64,000 bases of DNA, taken from an uncultured Prevotellaceae bacterium. GTDB lineage: Bacteria > Bacteroidota > Bacteroidia > Bacteroidales > Bacteroidaceae. Shown piece by piece: positions 15,871 through 24,243 of this stretch. How positions within the stretch are numbered: position 1 is the first letter of the stretch; each line of letters starts with the position of its first letter. The stretch is from contig CACYME010000010.1 in assembly GCA_902775475.1 (NCBI GenBank), positions 1-64,000 of the forward strand. The letters run 5' to 3'. A program made the translations under genes and the position numbers. The notes beneath the pieces are model-generated. The model ran no database searches, was not told the DNA's origin, and saw only the letters and a list, made by a program, of their open reading frames with translations.

Positions 15871-17775
15871 CTACCAGCTACCACCGCCACCTCCGCCGCC
15901 TCCACCGCCAGAGAAGCCACCACCGCCACCGCTACTGCTACTGTCGTGGCTGATGGTCGAGATGGCGCTACTGGCAGTGGAGTAGAGGCTGCTCGTCAGG
16001 TTCTTCGTCAGGGCAAAGCCAGTGAGGGGCGAGGCAGCGTCGTACCAGTCGGGCTTCTCCACGTTGATGTCCTTGAACAGGTTGGTCCACTTCTTGCTGA
16101 GTCCGAAGACCATGGCGTAGGGCAGCACCCGATAGAAGTACTGCGGGTCGTCGGCCTGCAACTGCTCCAGGCGCTGCTTCTCGGCAGTTTCAATGAACTC
16201 CTTAAAGCCCAGCAGACGTCCCATCATCTGCACGCGGTAGTCGGTGTCAACCTCGAAGCGCCCTGCCAGTTCGCCCAGCAGGAAGCAGACCACGTAGACG
16301 ACGAGTACCCCCCAGCGGTTGAGGGGAGCGCCGTAGTCGAGGAAGTAGCCAAAGACAAACCACATGACCAGCATGAGCAAGGCCTTGAGCAGAAAGAGCA
16401 GGATGCGACGCCCCCTGCTGCGGATGAGGTCTTTGCGCCTGGCCTCCTTCCGCAAGATGACGGCAAGGAGAAAGGGCAGGCCGAAGAGTGCGGCGGCACT
16501 GACGATGAGGTCGAAGTCGAAGGAGCTGACCACCGAGTCGCAGCCCAGCGCCAGCGTGGCGACGACAGCCAGGGGGATGTAGAGCCAGAAGGGCCAGCGG
16601 AGGGAGGAGAGCTTGTGCTTGCCCGTGAAGTGCTTCTTGAGCGACTTCGTAATCTTCCCAAACTCGTCGGGCTTCTCGCCGATGTCCTTCATGCGCACCT
16701 GCTGCCCGTCGCCGAAGAGCAGGCGCATGAGCTTCTTCTGATAGGCAGGGGCCGAGTCGGGCAGGTCCTTCAGCTTCGTCAGCTCCAAGTCATTCTCCTT
16801 AAACAACAGCTTTCCCTTCGTCACCTCCTTGATGCTCAGATAGCCTTTGCCGGCGAGCCAGGGGATGAGCGAGGCGATGTCGGAGGTATCGACGCTGGTG
16901 TCGATGATGGTTCCCACCTCGGCACTGCTGATGTCCTCGGGTGGATAGAACTCGATGACCTTCGTCACGTGGGGCGTAGTCTGGCGGAACTGCAGGAAGG
17001 CAATGACGAGCATGAGCAACGCGGTGAGGGCGAGGAAGACGTAGAACCAGATGGGAGTGATGGTGCGTGCGCCCACATAGTAGTCGGCAGGCAGCTGTGC
17101 ATAGAGCGTGATGCCGTGGCGGGGCGCCACGTCGTCGGCCTCGCCACTGATTCTATCGGGCGTGGCCTCGACGCTGAGGGCAGGCACGATGCCATCGGTC
17201 GAGCCATATTCGCCGGAAAAGACCTGCAATCGGCTGTCGATGTCATCAGGCAGGGGCTTGTCGAAGCTGATGCTGAACTCCACGTGGCGGATGGGGTCTT
17301 CGAACTCTGTTCCCAGCACGGTGTGGAACAGGCAGTCGCCCTGTGGCAGACGGTCGTCGGGATAGGTGTAGGTGTAGCGGATGACGTAGCGCTGCAAGCC
17401 TTCCACCTCGCGGTCAGGGTTGCCAATGCGCACGATGCAGAAGTCGCTGTTGCTGTCCGTGGTGGTGAAGGGGGCGCCATCGACGCTGATGTGGTCGATG
17501 TCCACTATATAGCGGAACTGTTGCAGGTCGGGCGTGCCGCCGGGGCTCACGTTGTGATTGAGACTGAACTGGCGGGGGATGTAGCGATAGAAGCCATGAC
17601 GAGGTTCCTCGAAGACGATGTCGAAGGTCTCCTCAACGTCCCACACGTTGTTCTCGTGCACCACGGCATCGATGGCAATGTTGCGGTAGTAGAAACCACC
17701 GCGGTTGGCACTGGCCTGCAGACTGGACACAAACAGCAGCAGGAGGCCAAGGGTTCTGTTCAGGATTTGCTTCAT
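15871..17775 (-). CDS. DUF2207 membrane protein with glycine-rich C-terminus
   Basis: A 634-residue membrane protein of the DUF2207 family, function unknown. The signal peptide (residues 1-23) is followed by an extracytoplasmic beta-rich DUF2207 domain (FYYRNIAIDAVVHENNVWDV, then FDIVFEEPRHGFYRYIP). One membrane helix lies near 245-265 (IWFYVFLALTALLMLVIAFL), and further helices cluster around 400-500. The protein ends in a Ser/Gly run closing with GGGGGGSW, typical of the family. Its start overlaps the LemA stop by 4 bases (ATGA), the frequent LemA-DUF2207 pairing, suggesting the two proteins act together at the membrane. The gene reads minus and shares the LemA promoter. Confidence 0.88.
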   Translation of the reverse strand: MKQILNRTLGLLLLFVSSLQASANRGGFYYRNIAIDAVVHENNVWDVEETFDIVFEEPRHGFYRYIPRQFSLNHNVSPGGTPDLQQFRYIVDIDHISVDGAPFTTTDSNSDFCIVRIGNPDREVEGLQRYVIRYTYTYPDDRLPQGDCLFHTVLGTEFEDPIRHVEFSISFDKPLPDDIDSRLQVFSGEYGSTDGIVPALSVEATPDRISGEADDVAPRHGITLYAQLPADYYVGARTITPIWFYVFLALTALLMLVIAFLQFRQTTPHVTKVIEFYPPEDISSAEVGTIIDTSVDTSDIASLIPWLAGKGYLSIKEVTKGKLLFKENDLELTKLKDLPDSAPAYQKKLMRLLFGDGQQVRMKDIGEKPDEFGKITKSLKKHFTGKHKLSSLRWPFWLYIPLAVVATLALGCDSVVSSFDFDLIVSAAALFGLPFLLAVILRKEARRKDLIRSRGRRILLFLLKALLMLVMWFVFGYFLDYGAPLNRWGVLVVYVVCFLLGELAGRFEVDTDYRVQMMGRLLGFKEFIETAEKQRLEQLQADDPQYFYRVLPYAMVFGLSKKWTNLFKDINVEKPDWYDAASPLTGFALTKNLTSSLYSTASSAISTISHDSSSSGGGGGFSGGGGGGGGGGSW

Positions 17776-18320
17776 AGGCTGACGTCGACTGTATGCCGCT
17801 CTGCCTCGCTGTCCACGGCGAACATCGGCATCGGCCTGAAGCCGAAGAGCAATGCCACCAGGTTGAGCGGGAAGAGCTGACAGTGGTTGTTATACTCTCT
17901 TACGCTACCGTTGTAGTAGCGGCGCGACAGCGATATCTCGTCTTCCATCTTTGAGAGCTGCTGCTGCAAGGTGAGGAAGCTGTTGCTGGCCTTCAGCTCG
18001 GGATAACCCTCTACGACGACGAAGAGCGACTGCAGCGCCTTGCCAATCTCGCTCTCGCCAGCCAGCTGATGCCTACGGTCGCCGCTGGCAGCCTGGCTGC
18101 GTAGCTGCGTCACCTGCTGCAGCACATCAGCTTCGTGGCGGGCATAGCCTTTCACAGCCTCCACCAGACTGGGGATGAGGTCAAAGCGTTTCTTCAGGAA
18201 CACGTCCATCGTGGAGAAGGCCTCGTTGGCCTTGTTGCGCAGCGACACTAACTGGTTGTAGACCATGAGCACTGCCACCAGCACAATGATCAGCGCCCCT
18301 ATTACGATGTAGATTGTCAT
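17772..18320 (-). CDS. lemA: LemA family protein
   Basis: A 182-residue LemA protein: one N-terminal membrane helix (residues 4-22) with the remainder as a helical bundle in the extracytoplasmic or periplasmic space. Family signatures visible are YNQLVSLRNKANEAFSTMDV, LKKRFDLIPSLVEAVKGYA, and the C-terminal RRYYNGSVREYNNHCQLFP with FGF. Its biochemical role is not established. It is the first gene of a two-gene operon with the DUF2207 protein (ATGA overlap). It is transcribed from a -7 box at 18352-18359 that mirrors the ftsX promoter on the other strand. Confidence 0.92.
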   Translation of the reverse strand: MTIYIVIGALIIVLVAVLMVYNQLVSLRNKANEAFSTMDVFLKKRFDLIPSLVEAVKGYARHEADVLQQVTQLRSQAASGDRRHQLAGESEIGKALQSLFVVVEGYPELKASNSFLTLQQQLSKMEDEISLSRRYYNGSVREYNNHCQLFPLNLVALLFGFRPMPMFAVDSEAERHTVDVSL

Positions 18321-18350
18321 TTCGTCTTTTCTTTAATGTGATTACAATAT

Positions 18351-18487
18351 GCAAAGGTAAGGAAAAGTTGGGAGTTAGCAGGACGTAAGGAGAGAGTATT
18401 TTTTGCCGAAAAGTATAAATAATGTTAACAGAAAGCAATTAACGGGGCTTCCGCGCCCCCTAACTCCCAACTTTTCAATACCTTTGC
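18351..18487. promoter_or_regulatory. Mirror-image divergent promoters of lemA and ftsX
   Basis: On the minus strand TACCTTTG (18359-18352) drives lemA; on the plus strand TACCTTTG (18479-18486) drives ftsX. The flanks are also mirrored: the left arm 18351-18378 and right arm 18460-18487 pair at 26 of 28 positions, each reading CTAACTCCCAACTTTTC toward its -7 box. The 81-bp centre holds a small GGGGC...GCCCC hairpin. Confidence 0.85.
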
Positions 18488-18519
18488 AACGTAATTGGCG
18501 TATTACGCCCTTTTTACGC

Positions 18520-19398
18520 ATGAAGAGAAGACGAAAAATGACCAGCCGCCGCCATGGCATGCAGGTTGTGACTTTGTGTATCAGCACCACGATGGTTCTC
18601 ATCCTCCTGGGGCTGGTAGTGTTGTCTGTGCTCACAGCCCGCAACCTCTCCACCTACGTCAAGGAAAACATGAGCGTGAACCTGGTGCTGGGCGACACCG
18701 TGAGCCTGGCCGACGGACAGGCCCTGCTGGCCCAGCTGAAGACGCGCCCCTACGCCCGGCAGGTGAAATACATCAGCCAGGAGGAGGCGCTGCGCATCAT
18801 GACGCAGGAGATGGGCGACGACCCCGTGAAGTTTGCCGGCGTGAACCCCTTTCAGGCCGAAATTGAGGTGTTGCTGCAAGCCGACTATGCCAACAGCGAC
18901 TCGCTGCGGCGCACTATCGGCGTGCTGCAGCAGGACCCGCGCATCGTGGAGGTGATGTATGCCAAGGACCAGATAGACGCCGTTGACCGCAACGTGAACC
19001 GCTTCAACATCTTCCTGTTGGTGCTGCTGGGGCTGAACATCTTCATTTGCTTCACGCTGGTGAGCAACTCGGTGCAGCTGGGTGTCTACTCGCGCCGTTT
19101 CACCATCCACACGCAGAAGCTGGTGGGAGCGCGGTGGTCGCTCATCCGCAGGCCCTTCCTCGCTAAAAGCATCGGCATCGGGCTGGTGGCCTCGCTGCTG
19201 GCGTGCGCCCTGCTGGGAGCCGCCGTCTACAGCGGCATTCAGCTGCAGCCGGGGGCCACAGACCTCATCACCCCGCGCGAGCTCATCATCACCGCAGCGG
19301 CCATCGTCGTCTTCGGCTTCTTCATCATGCTGCTGTGCACACTGCTCTCGGTGAACCGCTTCCTGCGCATGACGGCAGGGGAGCTGTACAAGATTTGA
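18520..19398 (+). CDS. ftsX: Cell-division ABC transporter permease FtsX
   Basis: The membrane partner of FtsE, which activates septal peptidoglycan hydrolysis. About 292 residues: a basic cytoplasmic N-terminus (MKRRRKMTSRR), a first membrane helix (about 22-45, TTMVLILLGLVVLSVLTA), a periplasmic loop (45-165, with RPYARQVKYISQEEALR), and three more helices from about 168, ending RFLRMTAGELYKI. The frame is open upstream to 18403, but I start at the ATG at 18520, downstream of the promoter box and at the usual basic N-terminus. It leads a run of six same-strand genes. No ftsE is in the window. The EnvC-like protein at 51846 is a likely functional partner of FtsEX (inference). Confidence 0.92.
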   Translation: MKRRRKMTSRRHGMQVVTLCISTTMVLILLGLVVLSVLTARNLSTYVKENMSVNLVLGDTVSLADGQALLAQLKTRPYARQVKYISQEEALRIMTQEMGDDPVKFAGVNPFQAEIEVLLQADYANSDSLRRTIGVLQQDPRIVEVMYAKDQIDAVDRNVNRFNIFLLVLLGLNIFICFTLVSNSVQLGVYSRRFTIHTQKLVGARWSLIRRPFLAKSIGIGLVASLLACALLGAAVYSGIQLQPGATDLITPRELIITAAAIVVFGFFIMLLCTLLSVNRFLRMTAGELYKI

Positions 19399-19424
19399 AG
19401 TGAATCAATACTTACTATAAGATA

Positions 19425-19694
19425 ATGAACAAGAAAGATTTAGCATTTGGACGGATGAACTTCATCCTGCTGGGCATCGGAATGCTGGTGGTCGTCATCG
19501 GCTTCATCCTGATGGCTGGCGGCTCGTCGACCAACGAAGCCTATAACCCTGACATCTTCAGCCCCATGCGCATCAAGGTGGCTCCCATCGTGTGCCTGCT
19601 GGGCTTCGTGTCGATGATCTACGCCGTGGTGCACAACCCCGAGAAGTCCTTCCCCTGGCAGAAACAGACCACAGCAAACGAAAACAAGGAGTAG
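19425..19694 (+). CDS. DUF3098 small membrane protein
   Basis: An 89-residue inner-membrane protein of unknown function, conserved in Bacteroidota between ftsX and uppP. It has two helices (about 13-33, MNFILLGIGMLVVVIGFILM, and 55-72, VAPIVCLLGFVSMIYAVV) joined by a short loop with the family motif NPDIFSPMRIKVAP. It begins 26 bases after ftsX and ends 3 bases before uppP, so it is clearly part of the same transcript. Confidence 0.9.
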   Translation: MNKKDLAFGRMNFILLGIGMLVVVIGFILMAGGSSTNEAYNPDIFSPMRIKVAPIVCLLGFVSMIYAVVHNPEKSFPWQKQTTANENKE

Positions 19695-19697
19695 CGC

Positions 19698-20573
19698 ATG
19701 GACTGGTTGCAAACTGTCATCATTGCCGTGGTTGAGGGACTGACGGAGTTCCTCCCCGTCTCTTCCACGGGCCACATGATTATCACCCAGAACCTGCTGG
19801 GTCTCGACGCCGCATCGCTCAGCGAGAGCGACAAGGCTTTCTTACACGCCTTCACGTTCATCATCCAGTTTGGCGCCATCCTCTCGGTGGTGTGCCTCTA
19901 CTGGAAGAAGTTTTTCCACATCGACCGTACGCCGGTTCCCAACGGCAGTGGCCTGTTTGGCACGCTGAAGCACCGGTTCAATTTCTACTGGCTGCTCTTC
20001 ATTGGCGTCCTGCCAGCCATCGTCATCGGCCTGGCCGCCAAGAAGTCGGGCCTGCTCGACTGGCTGCTCGACAGCGTCGAGGTGGTGGCCGTGATGCTGG
20101 TGGTGGGCGGCGTGTTCATGCTCTTCTGCGACAAGCTGTTCAACAAGGGCAGCGACCACGTAAAGGTGAACGAGCGCCGGGCCTTCAACATCGGTCTGTT
20201 CCAGTGCATCTCGGTCATTCCCGGCGTGTCGCGCTCCATGGCCACCATCGTGGGCGGCATGACGCAGGGGCTCACCCGCAAGCGCGCCGCCGAGTTCTCG
20301 TTCTTCCTGGCCGTACCGACCATGGCCGGAGCCACGCTGCTCGACCTGCTCGACCTGATGAAGGAGGACACGGCATGGGCCACGTCGCACAACATCAGCA
20401 TGCTCATCCTGGGCTGCGTCGTGGCGTTCATCGTCGCCCTGCTGGCCATGAAGTGGTTCGTCAGCTTCCTGACCAAGTACGGCTTCAAGGCCTTCGGTGT
20501 CTACCGCATCATCGTCGGCGGCATCATCATCCTGATGCTGCTCACGGGCCACTCACTCGTCATGGTCGACTAA
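19698..20573 (+). CDS. uppP: Undecaprenyl-diphosphatase
   Basis: Integral membrane phosphatase that recycles undecaprenyl pyrophosphate to the monophosphate carrier for peptidoglycan and polysaccharide synthesis. The two signature regions are present: EGLTEFLPVSSTGH near the N-terminus (residues 14-27) and PGVSRSMATIVGG near 175-187, which contribute the active-site Glu, Ser, His and Arg. About eight hydrophobic helices fill the 291 residues, and the C-terminus ends in a helix (IIVGGIIILMLLTGHSLV). It sits 3 bases after the DUF3098 gene and 15 bases before truB in the same operon. Confidence 0.96.
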   Translation: MDWLQTVIIAVVEGLTEFLPVSSTGHMIITQNLLGLDAASLSESDKAFLHAFTFIIQFGAILSVVCLYWKKFFHIDRTPVPNGSGLFGTLKHRFNFYWLLFIGVLPAIVIGLAAKKSGLLDWLLDSVEVVAVMLVVGGVFMLFCDKLFNKGSDHVKVNERRAFNIGLFQCISVIPGVSRSMATIVGGMTQGLTRKRAAEFSFFLAVPTMAGATLLDLLDLMKEDTAWATSHNISMLILGCVVAFIVALLAMKWFVSFLTKYGFKAFGVYRIIVGGIIILMLLTGHSLVMVD

Positions 20574-20588
20574 ACGGAAAGAATACAA

Positions 20589-21299
20589 ATGGATTTCCAG
20601 GAAGGAGAATTCATCTACATCAACAAGCCCTACGGCATGACATCGTTCGGAGCGCTGGCCTACGTCCGCACACGGCTGTCGCGCCTGCTCCACGTGAAGC
20701 GTCTGAAGACGGGCCATGCCGGCACCCTCGACCCGCTGGCCACCGGCGTGCTCATCCTCTGCACCGGGCGCGCCACGAAGAAGATAGAAAGCCTGCAATA
20801 CGCCTCGAAGGAATACACCGCCACGCTGCAGCTCGGCGCCACCACGACCAGCTTCGACCGCGAGCACACGGTGAACATGACCTACCCCACGCGCCACATC
20901 ACCCGCGAGCTGATTGAGCGCACTCTCGCCGGCTTCATCGGCGAGATACAGCAGGTGCCACCCGAATACTCGGCCTGCAACATCGCCGGCGACCGCGCCT
21001 ACAAGCTGATGCGGCAGGGCCAGAAGGTGGAGCTGAAGCCGAAGACGCTACGCATCGACGAGCTGGAGCTGACCGACTTCGACCCGCAGACGATGCAGAT
21101 GAGCATCCGCGTGGTCTGTGGCAAGGGCACCTACATCCGAGCCCTGGCCCGCGACATCGGCCAGGCCCTGGGCAGCGGTGCCTTCCTCACCGCGCTATGC
21201 CGGACCCGGCTGGGCAGCGTGCGCATTGAAGACTGCCTGACGCTCGACGAGTTCCCAGCCTGGCTCAGCAGCCAGGAAATCGTGCGCAGCAAATCATAA
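20589..21299 (+). CDS. truB: tRNA pseudouridine-55 synthase
   Basis: Converts U55 to pseudouridine in the T-loop of tRNAs. The catalytic Asp48 lies in GHAGTLDPLATGVLILC, and other family motifs are INKPYGMTS near the N-terminus, the substrate-contact tract PPEYSACNIAGDRAYKLMRQG, and VVCGKGTYIRALARDIG. The length (236 residues) is typical of Bacteroidota TruB, with a reduced C-terminal PUA region. It follows uppP by 15 bases. Between its stop and queA is a short octamer array (TAAATCG-type, about 21297-21325). Confidence 0.96.
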   Translation: MDFQEGEFIYINKPYGMTSFGALAYVRTRLSRLLHVKRLKTGHAGTLDPLATGVLILCTGRATKKIESLQYASKEYTATLQLGATTTSFDREHTVNMTYPTRHITRELIERTLAGFIGEIQQVPPEYSACNIAGDRAYKLMRQGQKVELKPKTLRIDELELTDFDPQTMQMSIRVVCGKGTYIRALARDIGQALGSGAFLTALCRTRLGSVRIEDCLTLDEFPAWLSSQEIVRSKS

Positions 21300-21331
21300 A
21301 TCGTAAATCCGTAAATCGTTAATCACAATAG

Positions 21332-22474
21332 ATGAAACTCTCACAATTCAAATTCAAACTGCCCGAAGAACAGATAGCCCTCTATCCTCCACACCGCGTC
21401 TTTGAGAACGAAGACGGCACCGTGGAGCGCGTCTACCAGCGCGACCGCTGCCGCCTGATGGTGGTGCACCGCAAGAGCGAGACGATAGACCTGTGCCAGA
21501 AGGACTTCGACGGCAAGGACACCAATGAGCCACTGATTTTCCGCAACGTTATCGACTATTTCCAGGAAGGCGACACCTTCCTGTTCAACGACACGGCCGT
21601 CTTCCCCGCACGCCTCTTCGGAACGAAGGAGAAGACCGACGCCAAGATTGAAGTGTTCCTGCTGCGCGAGCTCAACGAGGAGCTGCGCCTGTGGGACGTG
21701 CTCGTGGAGCCCGCCCGCAAAATCCGCATCGGCAACAAGCTGTTCTTCGACGGCGACGGCCCCATGGTGGCCGAGGTCATCGACAACACCACATCGCGCG
21801 GTCGCACGCTGCGCTTCCTCTACGACTGCCCCCACGACGAGTTCAAGCGCGAGCTCTTCTCGCTCGGCTCGGCACCCATTCCCCGCTACATCGTGGACCG
21901 CCGACCCACCGAGGCCGACGACATGGTGAACTTCCAGACCATCTATGCCCGCCACGAGGGAGCCGTCACCGCCCCCTCGACAGGTCTGCACTTCAGCCGC
22001 GAGCTGATGAAGATGATGGAGATTCGCGGATTCCAGAACGCCTTCGTCACCCTGCACTGCTCGCTGGGATGCTTCGACCCCATCGAGGTGGAGGACCTGA
22101 CGAAGCACAAGATGAACTCAGAGCAGATGATCGTGACCCGCGAGGCCTGCGACACCGTCAACCAGGCCAAGCGCGCCGGCAACAAGGTGTGCGTCGTCGG
22201 CGTCAGCACCGCCCGTGCCGCCGAGAGCGCCGTGGGCACCGACGGCATGCTGAAGGAGTTCGACGGATGGACCAACAAATTCATCTTCCCGCCCTACGAC
22301 TTCGGGCTGGCCGATGCCCTGGTGGCCAACTTCTACCATCCCGAATCGACCATGATGATGCTCACCGCTGCCTTCGGAGGCTACGACCTCATCTACGAAG
22401 CATACAAGACCGCCCTGAAAGAGGGCTTCATGTTCGGATGCTACGGCGACGCCATGCTCATCCTCGACGACTAA
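21332..22474 (+). CDS. queA: S-adenosylmethionine:tRNA ribosyltransferase-isomerase
   Basis: Transfers and isomerises the ribosyl moiety of SAM onto 7-aminomethyl-7-deazaguanine in tRNA, giving epoxyqueuosine. Motifs: the N-terminal FKLPEEQIALYPPHR, FLFNDTAVFPARLFG, and the C-terminal half GAVTAPSTGLHFS, FVTLHCSLGCFDPIEVEDL, then TNKFIFPPYDFGLADALVANFYHP and SYG-type end GCYGDAMLIL. At 380 residues it is longer than the compact enterobacterial enzyme by an N-proximal insertion (NEDGTVERVYQRDR), a form I associate with Bacteroidota. Part of the ftsX-folK run. Confidence 0.95.
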   Translation: MKLSQFKFKLPEEQIALYPPHRVFENEDGTVERVYQRDRCRLMVVHRKSETIDLCQKDFDGKDTNEPLIFRNVIDYFQEGDTFLFNDTAVFPARLFGTKEKTDAKIEVFLLRELNEELRLWDVLVEPARKIRIGNKLFFDGDGPMVAEVIDNTTSRGRTLRFLYDCPHDEFKRELFSLGSAPIPRYIVDRRPTEADDMVNFQTIYARHEGAVTAPSTGLHFSRELMKMMEIRGFQNAFVTLHCSLGCFDPIEVEDLTKHKMNSEQMIVTREACDTVNQAKRAGNKVCVVGVSTARAAESAVGTDGMLKEFDGWTNKFIFPPYDFGLADALVANFYHPESTMMMLTAAFGGYDLIYEAYKTALKEGFMFGCYGDAMLILDD

Positions 22475-22482
22475 CGATTCTG

Positions 22483-22519
22483 GGGGAGTTAAAGGGAGTT
22501 AACTCCCTCTTAACTCCCC
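22483..22519. repeat. Near-palindrome between queA and folK
   Basis: Arms GGGGAGTTAAAGGGAGTT and AACTCCCTCTTAACTCCCC meet with no loop; the mismatch is a one-base slip. It is built from the same GGGAGTTAA unit repeated and inverted. It sits in the 53-bp gap and could form a cruciform or an mRNA hairpin before folK. Confidence 0.75.
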
Positions 22520-22527
22520 ATCATATT

Positions 22528-22953
22528 ATGGAGCATACCGTCTACTTAGGGCTGGGTTCGAACCAGGGCAACCGCATGGAGAAGCTCGACCAGGCCTGCC
22601 AGAAAATCAATAAGCTGATTGGCCCCATTGTGCGCCAGTCAGCTTATTATGATACCGAGCCATGGGGATTCCAGTCGGAGAATACGTTCCTCAACGCCGT
22701 GGTCTGCTGCCACACCACCCTGTCGCCACGCCAGCTGCTGCGCGCCACACAGCGCATAGAGCGGCAGCTGGGCCGCAGCCAGAAGACCGGCCCCGGCGGC
22801 ATCTACCACGACCGCCCCATCGACATCGACATCCTGCTCTACGACGACCTGCACGTCGACGAGCCCGACCTCATCATCCCCCACCCTCGCATGTTCATCC
22901 GCTCCTTCGTCATGGAGCCCCTGCGCGAAATCTATCCAGGCGGCGACATATAG
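22528..22953 (+). CDS. folK: 2-amino-4-hydroxy-6-hydroxymethyldihydropteridine pyrophosphokinase
   Basis: Transfers pyrophosphate from ATP to hydroxymethyl-dihydropterin in folate synthesis. The 141-residue protein has the HPPK N-terminus YLGLGSNQGNRMEKL, the pterin-binding NTEPWG-type segment (DTEPWGFQSENTFLNAVV), the catalytic loop QKTGPGGIYHDRPIDIDILLYDD with the metal-binding Asp pair, and PHPRMFIRSFVMEPL. The open frame runs far upstream inside queA, but the ATG at 22528 starts exactly at the conserved N-terminus. It closes the ftsX-DUF3098-uppP-truB-queA-folK run. An R1 repeat separates it from the convergent rpsO. Confidence 0.95.
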   Translation: MEHTVYLGLGSNQGNRMEKLDQACQKINKLIGPIVRQSAYYDTEPWGFQSENTFLNAVVCCHTTLSPRQLLRATQRIERQLGRSQKTGPGGIYHDRPIDIDILLYDDLHVDEPDLIIPHPRMFIRSFVMEPLREIYPGGDI

Positions 22954-23030
22954 ACCGTTTCCCGGGAAGAGAGAAAAAGCAGCTTTCTGTGGAGCACAGC
23001 GATGCCCCAAAAAACGTCGGTATTTTTTTT

Positions 23031-23440
23031 GAAAGATATTGACAAAACACCCATTTTAGGGCCTCCATAACTTAAAAATTCTGCGCAAAAATACTTTTTG
23101 GCGAAAAAAACGCCATTTTTGAGAGGGTTCGCTAAGCGACTGGCAATCAAGCGCTTGGATTGATTTTTGCTAAAAATTGACCTTCGTTGGTTTTCAAAAG
23201 TCAACGCCGCAGAAAAATTTGGCGTTGACTTTTGAAAATTTGGTGTGCTTACAGAAACGCAAAAAGCAGCAAAATTGGAGCAAAAAACGTGCACAAAAAC
23301 ATACCAAGTGTGCAAATTTTTGTCGTTTGCTGCCCGTTTTTTCATCGGGCAACGCCTCCCAAAGGCTCGAAAACGGCCATTTTTCACTCCAGAATGCTTC
23401 CGAGCCATGAGCTAATTTTTCTGTGAAATATTTTGACAAA
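23031..23440 (+). repeat. R1 intergenic element, copy B
   Basis: Forward orientation, in the convergent gap between folK and rpsO. It is flanked by GAAAGATATTGACAAAA (23031-23047) and GAAATATTTTGACAAA (23425-23440). Inside: CTTTTTGGCGAAAAAAACGC and GAGAGGGTTCGCTAA (about 23093-23136); the stem AAAAGTCAACGCC...GGCGTTGACTTTT (23196-23233); GAAAATTTGGTGTGCTTAC; the hairpin TGCACA/TGTGCA (23290-23314) with 13-nt loop AAAACATACCAAG; a GCCCG...CGGGC hairpin near 23331-23350; and GGCCATTTTTCACTCCAGAA (23375-23394), which recurs inverted and identical in copy D. Confidence 0.88.
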
Positions 23441-23515
23441 TTCAGTACGGTTAGACGGGGGTCAATCAAGTCTTCGGATGTGCTTTTCTGCCGCTTTAAG
23501 GCCCAAGACATAGCA

Positions 23516-23556
23516 GAAAAAAATGCCGGTTCACTGATGGGTGAGCCGGCATTTGT
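23516..23556 (-). terminator. Terminator of rpsO
   Basis: On the minus strand the hairpin AAATGCCGGCTCA...TGAACCGGCATTT is followed by a run of T (plus-strand A-run 23516-23523). It begins 25 bases after the rpsO stop. Confidence 0.9.
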
Positions 23557-23580
23557 GCTTTTGGGATTTCCGTCGCGCTA

Positions 23581-23850
23581 TTACTTGCGGAGACCGAGGG
23601 CCTTCACGATGGCACGATAGCGGGTGATGTCCTTGTTGTAGAGATACTTCAGCATCTTGCGGCGACGGCCAACGAGCATGGTCAGCGAGCGGGCGGTGCC
23701 GAAGTCCTTGTGGTTCTTCTTCAGGTGCTCGGTGAGGTGCTTGATGCGATAGGTGAACAGGGCAATCTGGCTCTCAGCCGAACCCGTGTCAGTGGCCGAC
23801 TGGCCGTACTGCTCGAAGATCTCCTTCTTCTTGGCTTGATCTAAATACAT
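23581..23850 (-). CDS. rpsO: 30S ribosomal protein S15
   Basis: An 89-residue ribosomal protein that binds 16S rRNA early in assembly of the small-subunit platform. It is full length, with the conserved segments TGSAESQIALFTYRIKHLTEHLK, DFGTARSLTMLVGRRRKMLKYL and the C-terminal RYRAIVKALGLRK. It is a single-gene transcript with its own promoter (-7 box 23965-23972, minus strand), a leader of roughly 105 nt, and a clear terminator. The long leader is notable because S15 represses its own mRNA in several bacteria; the leader contains a GCCGTGAAGCGGC hairpin. Confidence 0.98.
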   Translation of the reverse strand: MYLDQAKKKEIFEQYGQSATDTGSAESQIALFTYRIKHLTEHLKKNHKDFGTARSLTMLVGRRRKMLKYLYNKDITRYRAIVKALGLRK

Positions 23851-24170
23851 GGTTTTAATGTTGATTAAATAAGTTGTTGCTCATAACATCCTTCCCCCGC
23901 TCGCGGCCTTTAATCAGAGCCGCTTCACGGCGTCGAATGCTCTGGGTTTTCCAGAAAGCGGGTGCAAAGGTACTGCTTTTTCCTTGTTTTGCCAAGTTTT
24001 TTCCTGCTTTTTTCGTTTTGAGAGCCGATTTTCCCCCATTTCCCCCCGTCTTTTTCCTTTTTTTCCCGTTTTTCCCCTGCTTTTTCCCGCTGTTTACACT
24101 TTTTCTATCCACGCTTCCCCAAAAATCGGTCTTTCCCGAACCTGGATAATGCCGGGCGACGACATCGTTG
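23851..24170 (-). promoter_or_regulatory. rpsO leader and promoter; remainder T/C-rich with no gene
   Basis: The -7 box TACCTTTG lies on the minus strand at 23972-23965. The transcribed leader (about 23851-23958) has a short GCCG-TGAAG-CGGC stem and a GC-rich tract, possible material for S15 autoregulation. From about 23975 to 24120 the plus strand is an extreme T/C-rich tract (repeated TTTTTCC and TTCCCCC runs) with no recognisable feature. Confidence 0.6.
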
Positions 24171-24178
24171 TAACTTTG
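24171..24178 (+). promoter_or_regulatory. -7 box for the hypothetical gene at 24244
   Basis: TAACTTTG followed by CA, 65 bases before the start codon. No clear TTTG is present at the expected upstream spacing. Confidence 0.65.
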
Positions 24179-24243
24179 CACCACCAACGGGAGAGAAGGC
24201 GCCCTCTGCCCCGCGGAGAAACCATCAAAAAAAAGTAACGAAC

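Noticed and set aside
23031..23440. R1 as the end or remnant of a known insertion sequence, or an integron attC site
   Set aside because: No transposase or integrase fragment in any copy, no long terminal inverted repeats except the short pair in copy E, and the arms do not fit attC sites.
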